Below, in pieces: positions 21,101-32,860 of a stretch of 33,098 bases of DNA. Every line of letters begins with the position of its first letter. Positions within the stretch are counted from its first letter, which is position 1. The position numbers were made by a program, and so were the translations under genes. The notes below the pieces were generated by a model. The model was not told where the DNA came from and did not search any database. It was given only the letters and a program-made list of their open reading frames with translations. The stretch lies in assembly GCA_037176905.1 (NCBI GenBank), contig JBBBWG010002537.1, forward strand, positions 1 to 33,098, written 5' to 3'. This DNA is from Azolla pinnata (taxonomy: Eukaryota; Streptophyta; Polypodiopsida; Salviniales; Salviniaceae).

Positions 21101-24100
21101 CAATGACGATAATGGTATTTCAATACCACTTATACAGTTTATTAACTGTTAAAATACCACTTTCAGTAAATAAGATAATGTGAAGTTGCATAATGATGAA
21201 ACCTTAATTTGGGGTAAATTTGTGCACAGCTCAACACTTGGACATCTAATGAAATAGCTATTTCGGCAGAAACTTGATTTATGGTAATAGTAAATATCAA
21301 GATGTTTATCATATCATAATAAAAACAATTGAGGCCTCTATTAAGGAAAGAATCTGGAATCATATTGGATATAATATGAAGATGTTGTTTTACTATAAAC
21401 CTTTAAAATATCACATAGAAACTAACTAATTAGTCTACTGGAACACCTGAATAGATGTAAGTTTTTAATATTTCTGAAATTAGATGTATGCTAAGCATCC
21501 CTGCCTTCGTGCACCCTCTGAGTAAACATCCCAGTACACAAAAGTTACCTGTGAAGAGCTAGCCGTTGCTACATTTATAGATAAACCAGGTGGAGCTTTC
21601 CATTCAGTAAGCAATCTCCTACTTGTTGCATCAACAAGTCTTAAACAGGATGCTGTAACCTGCAAAAATCCAAAATTTAGAATTTCCAGGAAATTCTGAC
21701 ATTAAGGAAAGGCTTCCCAATCTAAATCGTCTAAATATTGACACAACTAAAATAGAAGGTGTCCTACATTTGAAAATATAATACAATTTGTTGCAATAGA
21801 TATCATGAGGAATTCATTGTTCCAGGGATTAAAGAATGAATCGTTGTATCCAGTGTCTATGGTGTTGAGTTATAACTGAAAAAGTTTTGGGAGATGCTGC
21901 CCATATAGATGGAAATCAAATCTGTCTAGCACTATGCCTTAACCTCATTTATATTACAAATCTTCAGCCAGATTCAGACTGAAAGAGAAAAACATAAATA
22001 AAGCAATAACAATAAAAAAAGAAGATTGGAGACAGCACACATAATCTTCAACGTAGCAGGCTTAATGTCATCTCAAACAGGATAAAATATTTTCATAAGC
22101 TGGACTTTACGTTCCCAGATTCTTTATTGACTTTCTCTATCATAGTTAGTAGGTAGCGCCATCATACCATGGTCCCAAATAATTTCCTATTCACAACTCA
22201 GACAAGCCAAACAAACATGGAGCAATACAACGTACGATGATGATTCAACTAAAAACATCAGAGTTTTTTGGCTAGCATACTTGGATCAGTTGGTCGTGCA
22301 GAACATTCTGACAAAACAGTGTCTGGGCATCAGAATCAAACCCATCAATTTCAGTCTCCTCCAACTCATCGTCTGAGTTCATTGCCAGTATGCGTGTTTC
22401 ACTTATGAAGCTAACCACCAAGAAGGTGTCAAATGCATGTAATGAACCAGCCCGTAAAGACCACATGCCTTTGATGCCTTGTAATTCAACAGATGCCTGC
22501 ATGCATGACAATAAAGGTTATAACTCCAGAGTTTCAAAACCATCAAGAACACAAATTTGCATATAGCATAAAGCACCTGCTCATTAATCCCAATTCCATT
22601 TCGAACAATACGAAGAGAGCCATCTTTGAATGCTCCTGAACATGTTACAACTTGCCCCTGTCCTTGCCTTTCAATGTCTACGACACAGAAGTCTACGATT
22701 GGCCCAAGATTCACAAAGCTCTCAAGTACCTCCACATATGAACCTCGAGCATCAGGTTGAAGATTCAGTTTAATGAGCTGTAGAAGACATTAGAGAAATT
22801 CAAGATCATGTTATAATATAGTTTTTTTATCTGGATAGATCACCAATGTGTTAAGACATTGCCAGACAAATTTATATTTTCAACCCTCAACATGTCCCAC
22901 AAAACTCCTTAAAAGCTGACATTTTGATGGTTTATTAGCATTGAGCAGAATGCTATCAGTTAAACATGAACATCTTACACACTCTAGCAAACTTCAGATC
23001 ACTTTTTCAAATTCTCATTAATCCCCAACAAAGCACAAACCAATCATCCTGAATTTCAGTGTACATGCATGCATATTCATCTTCTGTGAGTGTGAGCATG
23101 AATAAATGATCAGTGTCTAACATACCTGAGAATCACCATAGCTAGAACCTACAAAAACTACAGCATTGTCTAGATATGAAATTGTTGAAGCAGCTGATGT
23201 TTCACCAAGGCGTTCCACTTTCAAGCCAGTCACCCTGTCATCAAATTTTTATGAGTAAAAATTCGATTAATAGGCCAAAAGCCAATGACTACCATTATAA
23301 TGCATATTACCTCTCTTTCTCATGTGTAATCACTAGTAAGTGAAGCATTCCCGTGAGATCGCTTAGAAGGTAACGAGAACCATCAGCATCGACCCTTCCA
23401 TATGCTCGCGTTATAGCCTGAAACAGTTTAGATCAACATAATGACAGAACTCAACATACCCACTATAGGTCACTCAGACAAACTCAACATACTCATACCG
23501 GACGTATAGAGATGGCCTTGAAAACAAATCCATTGTAGTAAACGATGGTTTGTTCACCAACAATGATTACACCTCCCAAAGGTAAAGGCACAGGGATAAG
23601 CAACCCAGCCCCATTGTCTAGATTGTTCTGCACCCAGGGACCATCACCAAAATCTTTTTCCTTAAGCAGAACTTCATAAGTCTTTACATGGCGTGCATCC
23701 TTGTTATCCTAAGGATTCAGGAAAAATAATTTCAAATTTCAGATTTCCCCCGATAATATCGGAAATATGGCACTACGAACTTAATAATCAGTTAAATGAC
23801 ACAACGAATATTTATGAAACTTAAATTAATGTAGTAGTATGAAAGAAGTCTTGTTAACCTCAATCCACATCATTGAACACATAACAGATTCCAAATTAAT
23901 TTTTCGCCATCATCCTGATAGTATGATAAGTGTGTCAAATGACTGGAAAAGTTGACATATTCAGATTAAAAATTGGTTTCTTTCCATTGTGCTGAATAAC
24001 GTTAACAATCTTCTGAAAGAAGAAACAAAACAGAAGGGTATTCCTCTGTCGCAGAAGATTAAATATCTCATTTAATGATTGCATGCGGGAAGGAAATAAT

Positions 24101-27100
24101 TTTCAGATGCCATTGAAAGTAATATGGTAACTAATATAGTTAAACCTACAAAGCCTTGGTAAAGATTTAATGAGTTTCAAGGTCATAGATGTGGATCAAA
24201 AAAGAAGTCTCGGTCATTGACACGTTCAATTTGCCAACTTGGAAGGCTCAGGCAACTCACAGCTTGCAAACCTTCAAGAATGTAAGTTTTGGCTTCCTAA
24301 ATTTGAATCACATACTATGTTTTTCTTATATTAATCTTACAAAAGGCTCAAATTATTTACTGGGGCCATATTTTCCAGATCTTTTCCTAGCAACCAGTTT
24401 CTTTCTTCAGGTTTCTTGCATTCTGAAATAATGGGCAGCTATAATTCTTAAGAATGTGCGTTTGCATTAATATATGCACATATACATGTCCTTGAAACAT
24501 AGTGGCATGCTTGAACTCAAGAAATCGATGTGAACTTCTATGCTCACATTAAAACCGAGGTCACAGCTTCAAGCTCATACATGGACTTTTCTTCATATGA
24601 TTACAGTTTAAGATACAAGATCAGTATAACGTGTCTATAACTTGTAAAGAAAGATGTTGATCATAATGTCACTAGGTGATCATTTCATAAAGAAACAGGT
24701 AAACCTTTAAACACTGAACCCTCCATCACTAGCCTTGTCCATTTCTTTGCCGAATCAATTAACTTGGGCTTCTTTTTCTACTACTTCTTCTTCTTCCTCT
24801 TCCTCTTCCTCCTCTTCGTTTTCCATGTCGACCTTCCCAATTCAACGAAATTTTTGGTGTACTCATTCAAAGAAATTCCTCACGCAATATGAGTACACTG
24901 TTGATCTTCTTTGATAACTTCCAACAACCATAAAGGAGACTAACCAAAAAGATCAGAATTTATCCTGAACTCCTTTAGGTTGCAATCTGACTGTCAACTT
25001 TGCAATCAGTCCTGTAATCTAGAAAGAGCATGCGTTCTCTTGACAGAAGCTACCTAACGAACTTGGGTGTCAAGAGTCTTTCAATAGTTTTCTGTACAGC
25101 CCTACGATGCATACTACTGCACGTCTCCCTTTGGAGAAAAAATCCAGGACTTGACCCAGCAACCAACACATGCAGAGACTTTGTTTATGGGAAGATTTAT
25201 CATCATATTGAGACTATCTTTCCTACATCTCAATGTCCCGCAATTACAGCAGATTCAATAAAATTTTCAACACGAAGGTAAGTCCCATATCTTCAAATTA
25301 AGAAAAATGGCAATTCCCATGTCAATGATTGTCAGCTGAAAACAAGCCTTCTGTCAAAGATTGATCTTACCTACTGCAGAGGAACCAGAGAACTGGAATT
25401 GCATTGCCAACCTAAAAAAATAGGAAAATGAACTTAAGTAGAGTTCACCTGGAATAGAACTGCTATAGTAGGCTTTGCGCATCCGTACAGAAACTTGATG
25501 TCCAGGACTTGTAGTTCCTCCAAACTGCAAATTTAACATTAGTTTTACCAGTCTATAATTTTTAATTGTCATATCAATCAATTGAACTAGAGTCTACACA
25601 TTACCGAATATTAAAGGCTTCCTTGAGTTGCCCTCTATTGTCAATGGGTATAACCTGCAGTTATTAGTTTTACTAGCACTGAGAAATAAAGAACAATTGA
25701 ATTGAACACTCAAAATAGAACTGAAAGTTGGCAGTTACTAACTTTGAACAAACCATCGTAGAGGTGAAGCCCTATCAATCTACAATCAGGATCAATAATA
25801 CCAATCTGCAAGAAAATCAATAAGGGATTCACATTTCCAGAAACGGATTTCAACAACAAAATAGCTACATCAAAGAAAGCTTTGAAGAAAGTTAAAATTA
25901 TCGATGTGAGCATAGGACAAGATTGGGGTTACATGCATGTATTCAATATCTAAGGTAGATACAAACATAAAAAGATAAGGGAGAATAAGATTGGAAGAAT
26001 ATAATGGATCACAAGCAGTCACTTCAGGTGTTGATAAAGTCATGCAAGGGTCAAGAAGTGGAACTGCCAAAGATGCTTTCCATGTCAGTTTTAATGAGGA
26101 TTCTGCTCTTTTGAAACGTTTTGTCAACCAAAAATACATTCCCCCTGTGATTGAGCTGTTTCATATGTGTGCATAACTAGAAATGATAATGTATACACAC
26201 CTGGCCATTGTCTGTAGGCCTTGGAATCCTATCAGAAACGTCACCCATAGCTCTGCATAAACAAATCAAAATACCAATGACAAATTTTTGAACATCATAA
26301 AGTTGTCAGCCATTGATACGGGAGAAAAGTCTTTCTGAGAATTAAAATCCATAGAGAGAAAATGCAAGCACCTGGTTACTAGTTCCGCTGATTCTGCATC
26401 CCATTGAAGAACACAAAATTTGTATCTTTCTGTCGATATAAACAGAAAATCTTGTGCTTCTCCCTGAATTTGGAAATGAACAGAAGGTTACTTACAATAT
26501 GTTTGACATTTATGGCACAAACTTAGAGAAGTTCGGCTTGTATATAAGGAGGAATCAACTCACTGGGGGTTTGAAAAGCTCCAATGTAGCAATTCGACCA
26601 TAGATCGGGACATCCAGCATAGGCTACAAACAGAAGGAAAAAAAGTAACAATTCGAGCAAAAAAAATCAACGAATTTTCAATCATATAAGGTAGGTAAAA
26701 TTCTAAAAATGAAAGTAGAGCCATATGCAAAAGATTTCAAAACCAAACGACCCAGTTGGCTCCCCATTTGTAAAAATCCCAAGATGGAAGTGGGAATCCA
26801 GGTCCCTAATGATACTTCATATTCGTATTATGCCAATTTTTGCTGTATTGGTTGGGATCAAGTAACATTTCAATTTTTTCCTTCCCTTTATAGCTTCTCA
26901 GTGATTGGATGGCTCCCACATGCGTAAAAACAATGATTTTTACGCATCCTGATATTAGGAAGGAGTGCCGGATACAGCTATCCTTAAGGAGAGGAGTATA
27001 TACTCCTCTCTTTTTGAGGATATGGTCAAGGATTCTTCCAATATGTTGCTTCTCAAATAATTCAATTTTCCCTGCCAAATGTAGGACTTTGTTTGTACTT

Positions 27101-28022
27101 AACAAGCCATAAAATAGTCATAGTGGGCAAGCATAAACTGATCTTTGGAGAAAACCTGCATTTTCCAGACAGGGAGATGGAATTCCTAATTGCATGTACA
27201 AGCCCACACGAGGGCTCTTCCCCACCCTATCACATAAGACTTCTATGCAATTGAGCTGTTTCAGAGCATGTAGCCTAAGTGTACATAATTTTAATAGTTA
27301 AATGCCAGAATTCTTTACAAAAAAAGAGAAAGCGAACATAGTTGGACATTCATTGTCTTGAGACTAGAGAGGGTTTCCCCGAATACATCAGGTATGTGAA
27401 TTCATTGTGAAAGAAGGAAGGGACAGCCCACATTCAATCCATAATACTATAAAGAAGGCAACGTATGGACATGGTAGCAACTATCAACTGAGGCGTACAT
27501 GATTTAATCGACGTCATGAATAAGGTACCCGAAACTAGATTTCAATGTATGCTATTGATGATACATGATTGTCAACAACAACCACGCTCATGTCAAACAA
27601 CACCTATTCACTGCTTAATTTTTTATTCCTGGGTATAGGGTTTATTTCAGCAAGCAAGGCTACAGGCAGGTACGTCATGATGGAGGGAAGGGAACCACAC
27701 CATAAACAAATGAAACATGGCAGACATGAATAAAAGTAGTTAGAAAAGGAAGACAACAGCTACCTACCTGCAACCCTTGGGGTGTTAAGAGGTGAATCTC
27801 GATTCGTGTGCATTTCCTGTAAACAGCAACAACATTAAGGACACCATGAGACAGAGATCAAAAGAGAAAATCCCTGAGAGAGAGAGGGAAAGGGAGAGGG
27901 AGAGAAAGATAGACTGACGCTATAATCAGGTTGAGCTCGTGCGGCGCAGTGAAGTTTCCCACGACAGAATGAGTCACGTTGGTGGGCTTGTGGGCGGTAA
28001 CCACATAATTCCAGATGCTCAT
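18149..28022 (-). CDS. DDB1: DNA damage-binding protein 1 (DDB1), 19 exons
   Basis: Minus-strand exons: 28022-27919, 27816-27768, 26623-26564, 26463-26372, 26252-26201, 25805-25743, 25654-25605, 25524-25449, 23708-23499, 23417-23311, 23234-23126, 22777-22577, 22496-22281, 21659-21549, 21064-20789, 20708-20434, 19803-19455, 19365-19081, 18742-18149. This gives 1092 aa (Arabidopsis DDB1A is 1088), with every phase closing and all introns GT-AG. DDB1 links CUL4 to WD40 substrate receptors, acts in UV-lesion recognition with DDB2, and works with DET1/COP10 and COP1-SPA in light signalling. Three beta-propellers and a C-terminal helical part are expected. Landmarks are [11 protein letters not shown] at the N-terminus, [135 protein letters not shown] and the end [12 protein letters not shown] few extra residues (SDGDNASH, near 978) separate it from Arabidopsis. 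Confidence 0.97.
18950..19020 (-). pseudogene. Decayed copy of the DDB1 exon 19 start inside intron 18
   Basis: On the minus strand, CCCAAGGAAGATGCTGTTGA (from 18984 down) matches the start of exon 19, CCCGAGGAAGGTGCTATCGA (from 18742 down). The flanking intron matches as well: both have AACATT, a T run, then GGGG before the boundary. The copy has lost the acceptor AG, and its frame has a TGA after eleven codons. Next to it a 50-60 base segment with TTTGACAAA...TTTTAGT is also doubled (about 18850-18945). Intron 18 therefore seems to have grown by local tandem duplication. Confidence 0.7.
26920..27023. repeat. Two adjacent inverted repeats in DDB1 intron 2
   Basis: ATGCGTAAAAA at 26920-26930 pairs perfectly with TTTTTACGCAT at 26937-26947 across a six-base loop. 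A perfect 22-bp palindrome centred on TATATA lies at 26989-27010, and its arms extend imperfectly (TATCCT outward to AGGATA) to about 26979-27023. The pair could be the remains of a MITE or a transcribed hairpin. Confidence 0.8.
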
Positions 28023-28129
28023 CTCTCCCTCTCCCTCCTCTCCCTCTTCCTCTTCCTCCGCCTCCGATTCTGCTTCGGATTCTGCTTCTGCTGCCCCGTC
28101 TCCTTCCCTCGCTGTTCAGGAGGGAGAGA

Positions 28130-28620
28130 CTGTATACGTATGTGTATATGTATGAGCATGTATGTGCACGTGCGTGCGGGCATGTGCATGCATGTGCAGA
28201 TGAATGTGGGCATGTGCATGCATGTGCAAATGAATGTGGGCATGTGCATGTGGGTGTGCATGTGCATGTGCGTGTGTGTGCACGCATTATGTATGGATGT
28301 GCATGTGTGCATGTGTGTGCGTCTGTACATGCATGTGCGAGGCATTTGTGCGCATGTGTATGCATGTGTATATGTATGTGTGGTAATGCGTGCATGTGTG
28401 GGGCATTTGTGTGCATGCATCTATCTGCATATGTGTGTGTGCATCTGTATGCGTGCATGTGCATGCATGTGTGAAGCGTTTGTGTGCATGCATCTGCATA
28501 TGTGTGTATGCGCACATGTACGTGTGGGGCATGTGTTTGTATGTATCTGTATATGTATGCATGGGTGTACATGCATGTGTGAAGCATGTATGGATATCTG
28601 TATGTACATGCATGCATTAC
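28130..28620. repeat. Alternating purine/pyrimidine GTGCATG minisatellite upstream of DDB1
   Basis: About 490 bases of TG, CA and CATGCATG steps. A 30-base unit beginning GATGAATGTGGGCATGTGCA-type sequence is doubled at about 28200-28258, and a longer degenerate unit of roughly 60-70 bases (G-A-GCATTTGTGTGCATGCAT and following) recurs at about 28337, 28400, 28470 and 28530. It lies about 110-600 bases upstream of the DDB1 start codon. Its Cys/His/Met-rich frames are not genes. Confidence 0.88.
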
Positions 28621-28772
28621 TATTATCTAGACACGAATATTAATATAATATTACATAGGTATTGTCTGGTGCGAACAGAATTAGATGAGTGTAACTCATC
28701 ACACTGTCAGATCGGTCAAGATACTCTCACTAGATATAGGAAGGAATTTGGCATCTCCCCCTCAGAAAAGGA

Positions 28773-29008
28773 TGTTTGACGAGAATATATTCCCCATTCC
28801 TTAATGAGAATCTTATCATCTTGATTGGTAGACAAGACAACAAATTAGGAATATTACTATATAAGACCCCATTGGGGCAATGTATACAACACTGTGATTT
28901 TGGGGAATGAAATAGAGCAGGTGTGTGTTCTCTGTCTTTGCCTTTTTAACATTGCACGTATTCATCTATCTCTAACGTGAGTGTTTCTACCTATCTGGCT
29001 CCATAACA
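28773..29008 (+). mobile_element. Candidate LTR of a Copia-like retrotransposon
   Basis: The segment starts TGTTTGACGAGAATATATTCC and ends CCATAACA, giving TGTT/AACA ends. A purine tract (AGAAAAGGA) directly precedes it, as at a 3' LTR. Inside are a TATA-like ACTATATAAGACC at about 28855-28867 and a downstream leader-like stretch. I see no target-site duplication and no pol gene, so this may be a truncated 3' LTR or a solo LTR. Confidence 0.4.
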
Positions 29009-29079
29009 CCACAAGCTCTTAGAAAGAGTTAGCCTGACCTAAGTTAATTCCTTGTGTTGCCACAAAGTTGACAACAATT

Positions 29080-29310
29080 ACGTGCATGTGTGTCTATACA
29101 TGCATGTATGAGGCATTTGCTTGTATATGTATGTTCATACCTATACCTGCATGTGCATGTGTGAGTGTGTATGTATATGTATATATGTGTATCTCCCTAG
29201 TCAAGCGTGTGTATATGTGTGTGTGACATTTGTGTCTATTATGTATGCTCCATAGGCACGTGTATATGCATGTGTGATATCTGTGTATGTGTGTTGTGAT
29301 GTGTGGCATA
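29080..29310. repeat. Second GTGCATG/GTATATG minisatellite block
   Basis: TG, CATG and TATATG steps with phrases also present in the block at 28130-28620, such as ATGCATGTATGAGGCATTTG. The two blocks are probably one array interrupted by the candidate LTR and its flank at about 28640-29080. Confidence 0.8.
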
Positions 29311-29389
29311 TATTTTTCTTTCCCAAATTTTTCTTGTCATTAGCTATAAAGAGTGTCAAATGGCTAAGTAACCCAAATGGGTAATCTTA

Positions 29390-29990
29390 TACATTGTGTG
29401 TGGTCACAACTAAGGGGGCTAAAAATAATAATCTCCGAGAAGAATAATTTAATATAAGAACATTATTATGTATCTCAAACAAATGAGAATGATGTGATTG
29501 CTTGTAAAACATATTACAATGATATGTTATATGAGTGGAATGGTAAAGAATGATATCATATTGACCTTTCACATTATGAATAATGATGGACCAAATTTCC
29601 TTAATTGTATCAATAAGAGATGTTAGTTTGTTTTTAAAGACCTTGACACATCTAGATTTCCAGATCACCTACATAGAAGAAGAATCCCATAAGGGAATAG
29701 ATCTCTCTTCACATTCTTGTCCTGAGAAAGCGTGTAACAACACAATCAATATCCGCTTATCAAAATCGTTGAGGTAAAAAATTTGGTCGTGTAGATTGCT
29801 ATTATATATCATTGCTTCTGGGATGAAAGAGGATCATGATGTGAACCCCATGCAAACTTTCCTTCTTCTCCCTTATATATCAAAATGTGGAGTATTCTTT
29901 TCAAGATATATTGCGCATATATGCAAGCCCATAAACAATGATATTATGTTTCCTAATCAAACCCACATAATTTACAAGAAGGTTTATGCC
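29390..29990 (-). mobile_element. Decayed LINE ORF2 C-terminal remnant (zf-RVT region)
   Basis: Read on the minus strand from about 29985, the frame gives GHKPSCKLCGF, then (after a stop) HCLWACIYAQYILKRIL, the Cys/His pattern of the zinc-binding zf-RVT domain at the end of plant LINE reverse transcriptases. Further on, IPLWDSS and VIWKSRCVKVFKNKLTSL match the region that normally follows. Frameshifts and stops show it is dead. No endonuclease or polymerase core is present, which fits a fragment. Confidence 0.65.
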
Positions 29991-30000
29991 CTACTTTATT

Positions 30001-30764
30001 GAGCTATGTCCCTAGTGCAAGAAAACGGCTCACAATCAATTGTTAAAAAATTGTAATCTTACGAGGTTGTAGATGAATCCTCCTCCTATCATTTTGGAGA
30101 AGGTCACGAAGACTGTGGATGTTTAAGAGAGGATGATGATGATGTGGACAAGAGTGCCCACACCATAGCTAAAGACCATTCGAACAACTCCTATTGCACC
30201 TCACTTATTCTTGTTGCTCCTATCAATTGTGCCAGTATTATATTATATTATATTATAGACAACATTGGGCCTTTATGCTAGATGCAAAAGGGCGAGTTTG
30301 TCGCTGGTACATCTTGGAGCTGGTGACAATGCATGTCTGAAATATTTATGACATTAGGGTATATAGAGAAAGAGTCCTTTACCGCATCGTAACGACCTTC
30401 CACTCTTGGTTCCCCAGGCTAGAGTATGCGAGAGTGAATGAGCTATGGCTTTGTCAGACCACGCTTTCACACATTACGAACTATTGAAGCAACTACAGTA
30501 GAGCTGCTCATGCGGTACTTGCCCAAGAGGTTGTAATTTTACCACCCTGGTAAGATGGTAGGCGACCTCAAGCCTGCCATAATCATGAATGGAGGGATGC
30601 ATTGGGGGCCTCAGAGTGCAATGTCAGACATGTAGTAACACGTACAACTCAATTCGCTGGACATGAGTCTGTTAAAATGTCTAGGAAATACTATTGTAAC
30701 AAGGACGGGAATACCAAGCTAAGTTGATCATTAATTGGTGTTTTTCACATTGAATGAATCAAGG
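30001..30764. other. Unassigned repeat-like DNA, possibly the 3' LTR side of the Ty3 element
   Basis: This lies just beyond the chromodomain end of the Ty3 remnant, where the 3' non-coding part and LTR would be expected. A TATTA/TTATA pentanucleotide run is at about 30236-30258 and a TATATA motif at about 30360. LTR borders could not be set and no reading frame is supported. Confidence 0.35.
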
Positions 30765-32860
30765 TTATTGTGAATATGATGCCAAGTGGCATGTGCATGG
30801 GTCATGCAAGCATGGATGTGATGACATGCATGCCATGTGCCATGTGCCATGTGCCTGTGAAGGTTTGCGTGGATAACAAAGGTGAAAATCACTAACCGCC
30901 TCGATTGCATTTGTCAAATGGTCGGGAGGTTCCCAAGTAGCTTTCAATATTGGATATCCCTTCCAAAGTACTAGATTATAGAGTTTTCGGTGTACCAATT
31001 TGGAGTCAGGATTTCTTCAACTTTGTTTTCATTCCTAGACACTAGCTTGATGGGCGGTGGTCAAGTGTGTTGCCGCTCAAGAAGTACGGAAGGATGATAG
31101 ACTTCTAAGAGGGATACATGGAAAACGTTATTGATGCGATAGTGGGGCGAAAGTTCCAGTCGATAGGCCTCGGGATTGATTCACTCGAAGATACAGAAGG
31201 GACCTAATTTTGTATAATCTAACTTTGAACATGGGCGAGTGGTTGTAATGTTGTGCCATAGTAGCCACAACATGTCACCCACTTGAAAGTTAGGTGCAGT
31301 CCCCCGTATATTTTGCAATTGACATTTACCAATCTTATATATTAACAAACTCAAAAGTTAGATCTTGGTGGATTTCCTTTAGACAACACGCCTACTCTTT
31401 AGGCAAAGGGTTCACTGAGTTGGAGGGAAGAGATATGCTAAAACGAGGTTGGAAACCAAAGTTTGCGAAGACGGGGGAGGTTCCAATAGATGAATCAAGG
31501 GTGTTATCATAAGTGAATTCGACCAATGTGAAGAACGTAATCCAATAGTCCTGCTAGTAGCTCAGGACACATCGTAGATATTGTTTTAGTACTTGATTTA
31601 TACGTTGTCGAGTTGTTACGCTCGTGCGTGTAGAAGGGCGGGACCACGGGGGTCTTGGACTAGGGAGAGGGGAGTGATAGAAGCTTAGTTCGAGTGAGGG
31701 GAGGAGAAAGAATATAGCATTAACGCCGAGATGAAAGAGAAAGAAGACAAGATACTGAACAAGGTCACTATATTACACCCAAAGATTGTTACAACAATGA
31801 CGGCCGCTTCGGCCGCACCAAATGACTATATCCAAACCCTAACTCTCCAACAAGAAGGAGAAGACCCAAAAAGATTAAACCCTAGACAAACCCTAAATCT
31901 AATAGCAAACCCTCGACCTAAGTGGTATACTTTTCCACACTAAAAAATGACAACATATAACAAGAGACCCCTCCATTTTATAGCCCAAGGTGGAGAGTGC
32001 CTTACAATGTGGGATAAATCCCCCCTCCTTTTTCTTTCCTATCTACATATCCTATACAAACATGTGCAACGTTGCACATGCCATTTCCTCTTGTTCCACT
32101 CGGTTTTCCTCTTATGGGCGAAAATCTTCACGACAAAGTTCTATCTATCCATCTAACTGTGGATGGAATGTCGTCGAGAGCTTGGTGGTACTACTGAGAA
32201 TCTGGAAGATTCATTTCTAGAAATGGGAAATAAATGGTGAACCATGATCAGAGACGATGTCATCGAGTAGCCCATGGAGGTGCACCACATTCACCAAAAT
32301 CTAATTTGTTGTCGCTGGTCCAAAGATAGCTTTGGAACACAATATAAAATGCGTCATTTTAATAAATCTATTCATGATTACCAAGATGGAGTCATGTCTC
32401 CCTGATGGTGGTAGGTCAATGATGAAGTCCATAGATATGAATGACCACGGCCGATCGGGAAGAGTGGGAGAGGTTGAAGCAGTCAGTATGGATGATGACG
32501 GGCTGTTTTGGACCGAGAATAGATGTCACAAGCCTTAATGAAGTCTTTGACGAGTTTCCATTGTTGGACCACCAATAGATCCGAGAAATGAGCTTTAAAG
32601 TTTTGGCGACTCCGAAGTGGCTTACAAGCGAATTGTTGTGGCATTCTGATACGATGCGAACTCAACACGGTCCTTTTAGGACGTATAAGAGGTTGTTTTT
32701 AAGGAGTAACCCATCATGAAGAGAGAATTTGTTGAGGTCATCTCGAGGCGATTAATGGGTTGGATCCTCAACAGTTGACTTCATTTCTTGAGCAAAGCAG
32801 TCAGCGGTGGTTGCCGTGGTAATTTCAGCAAGGAACATCTTGGAGCATATACATTATAAA
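30765..32860 (-). mobile_element. Decayed Ty3/Gypsy chromovirus integrase with chromodomain
   Basis: Read on the minus strand, shifted frames show the integrase in order: zinc-finger region (SHFGVAKTLKLISRIYWW, then KLVKDFIKACD and RSKTARHH), core (SMDFIIDLPPSG; HLHGLLDDIVSDHGSPF), FHPQLDG, RINQVLKQYLRC, FFTLVEFTYDNTLDSSIGTS, FANFGFQPRF, the C-terminal VGDMLWLL and KLDYTKLGPF, HYRINNVFHVSLLEVYHPS, and a chromodomain (LVLWKGYP, ATWEPPDHLTNAIEAV). Many stops and frameshifts make it non-functional. A solo LTR interrupts it. The fungal-like spacing resembles Tcn1-type chromoviruses of mosses and lycophytes, but that assignment is inference. Reverse transcriptase would lie beyond the window's right edge. 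Confidence 0.85.
31614..32135 (-). mobile_element. Solo LTR nested in the chromovirus integrase
   Basis: About 522 bases interrupt the integrase between FHPQLDG..IE and RINQVLKQYLR. On the minus strand the insert begins TGTCGTGAAG and ends GAGCGTAACA, the usual TG...CA ends with TGT/ACA inverted termini. A TATA box (GGCTATAAAATGG) lies in the first third. Flanking bases are AACTT and AACTC if the right border is moved by one base, a 4-of-5 candidate target-site duplication. There is no internal coding region, so it is a solo LTR. Confidence 0.7.

Noticed and set aside
27835-28779. Cys/His/Met-rich frames of up to 260 codons
   Set aside because: Products of the GTGCATG minisatellite. The HACTCPH-like patterns are repeat artefacts, not zinc fingers.
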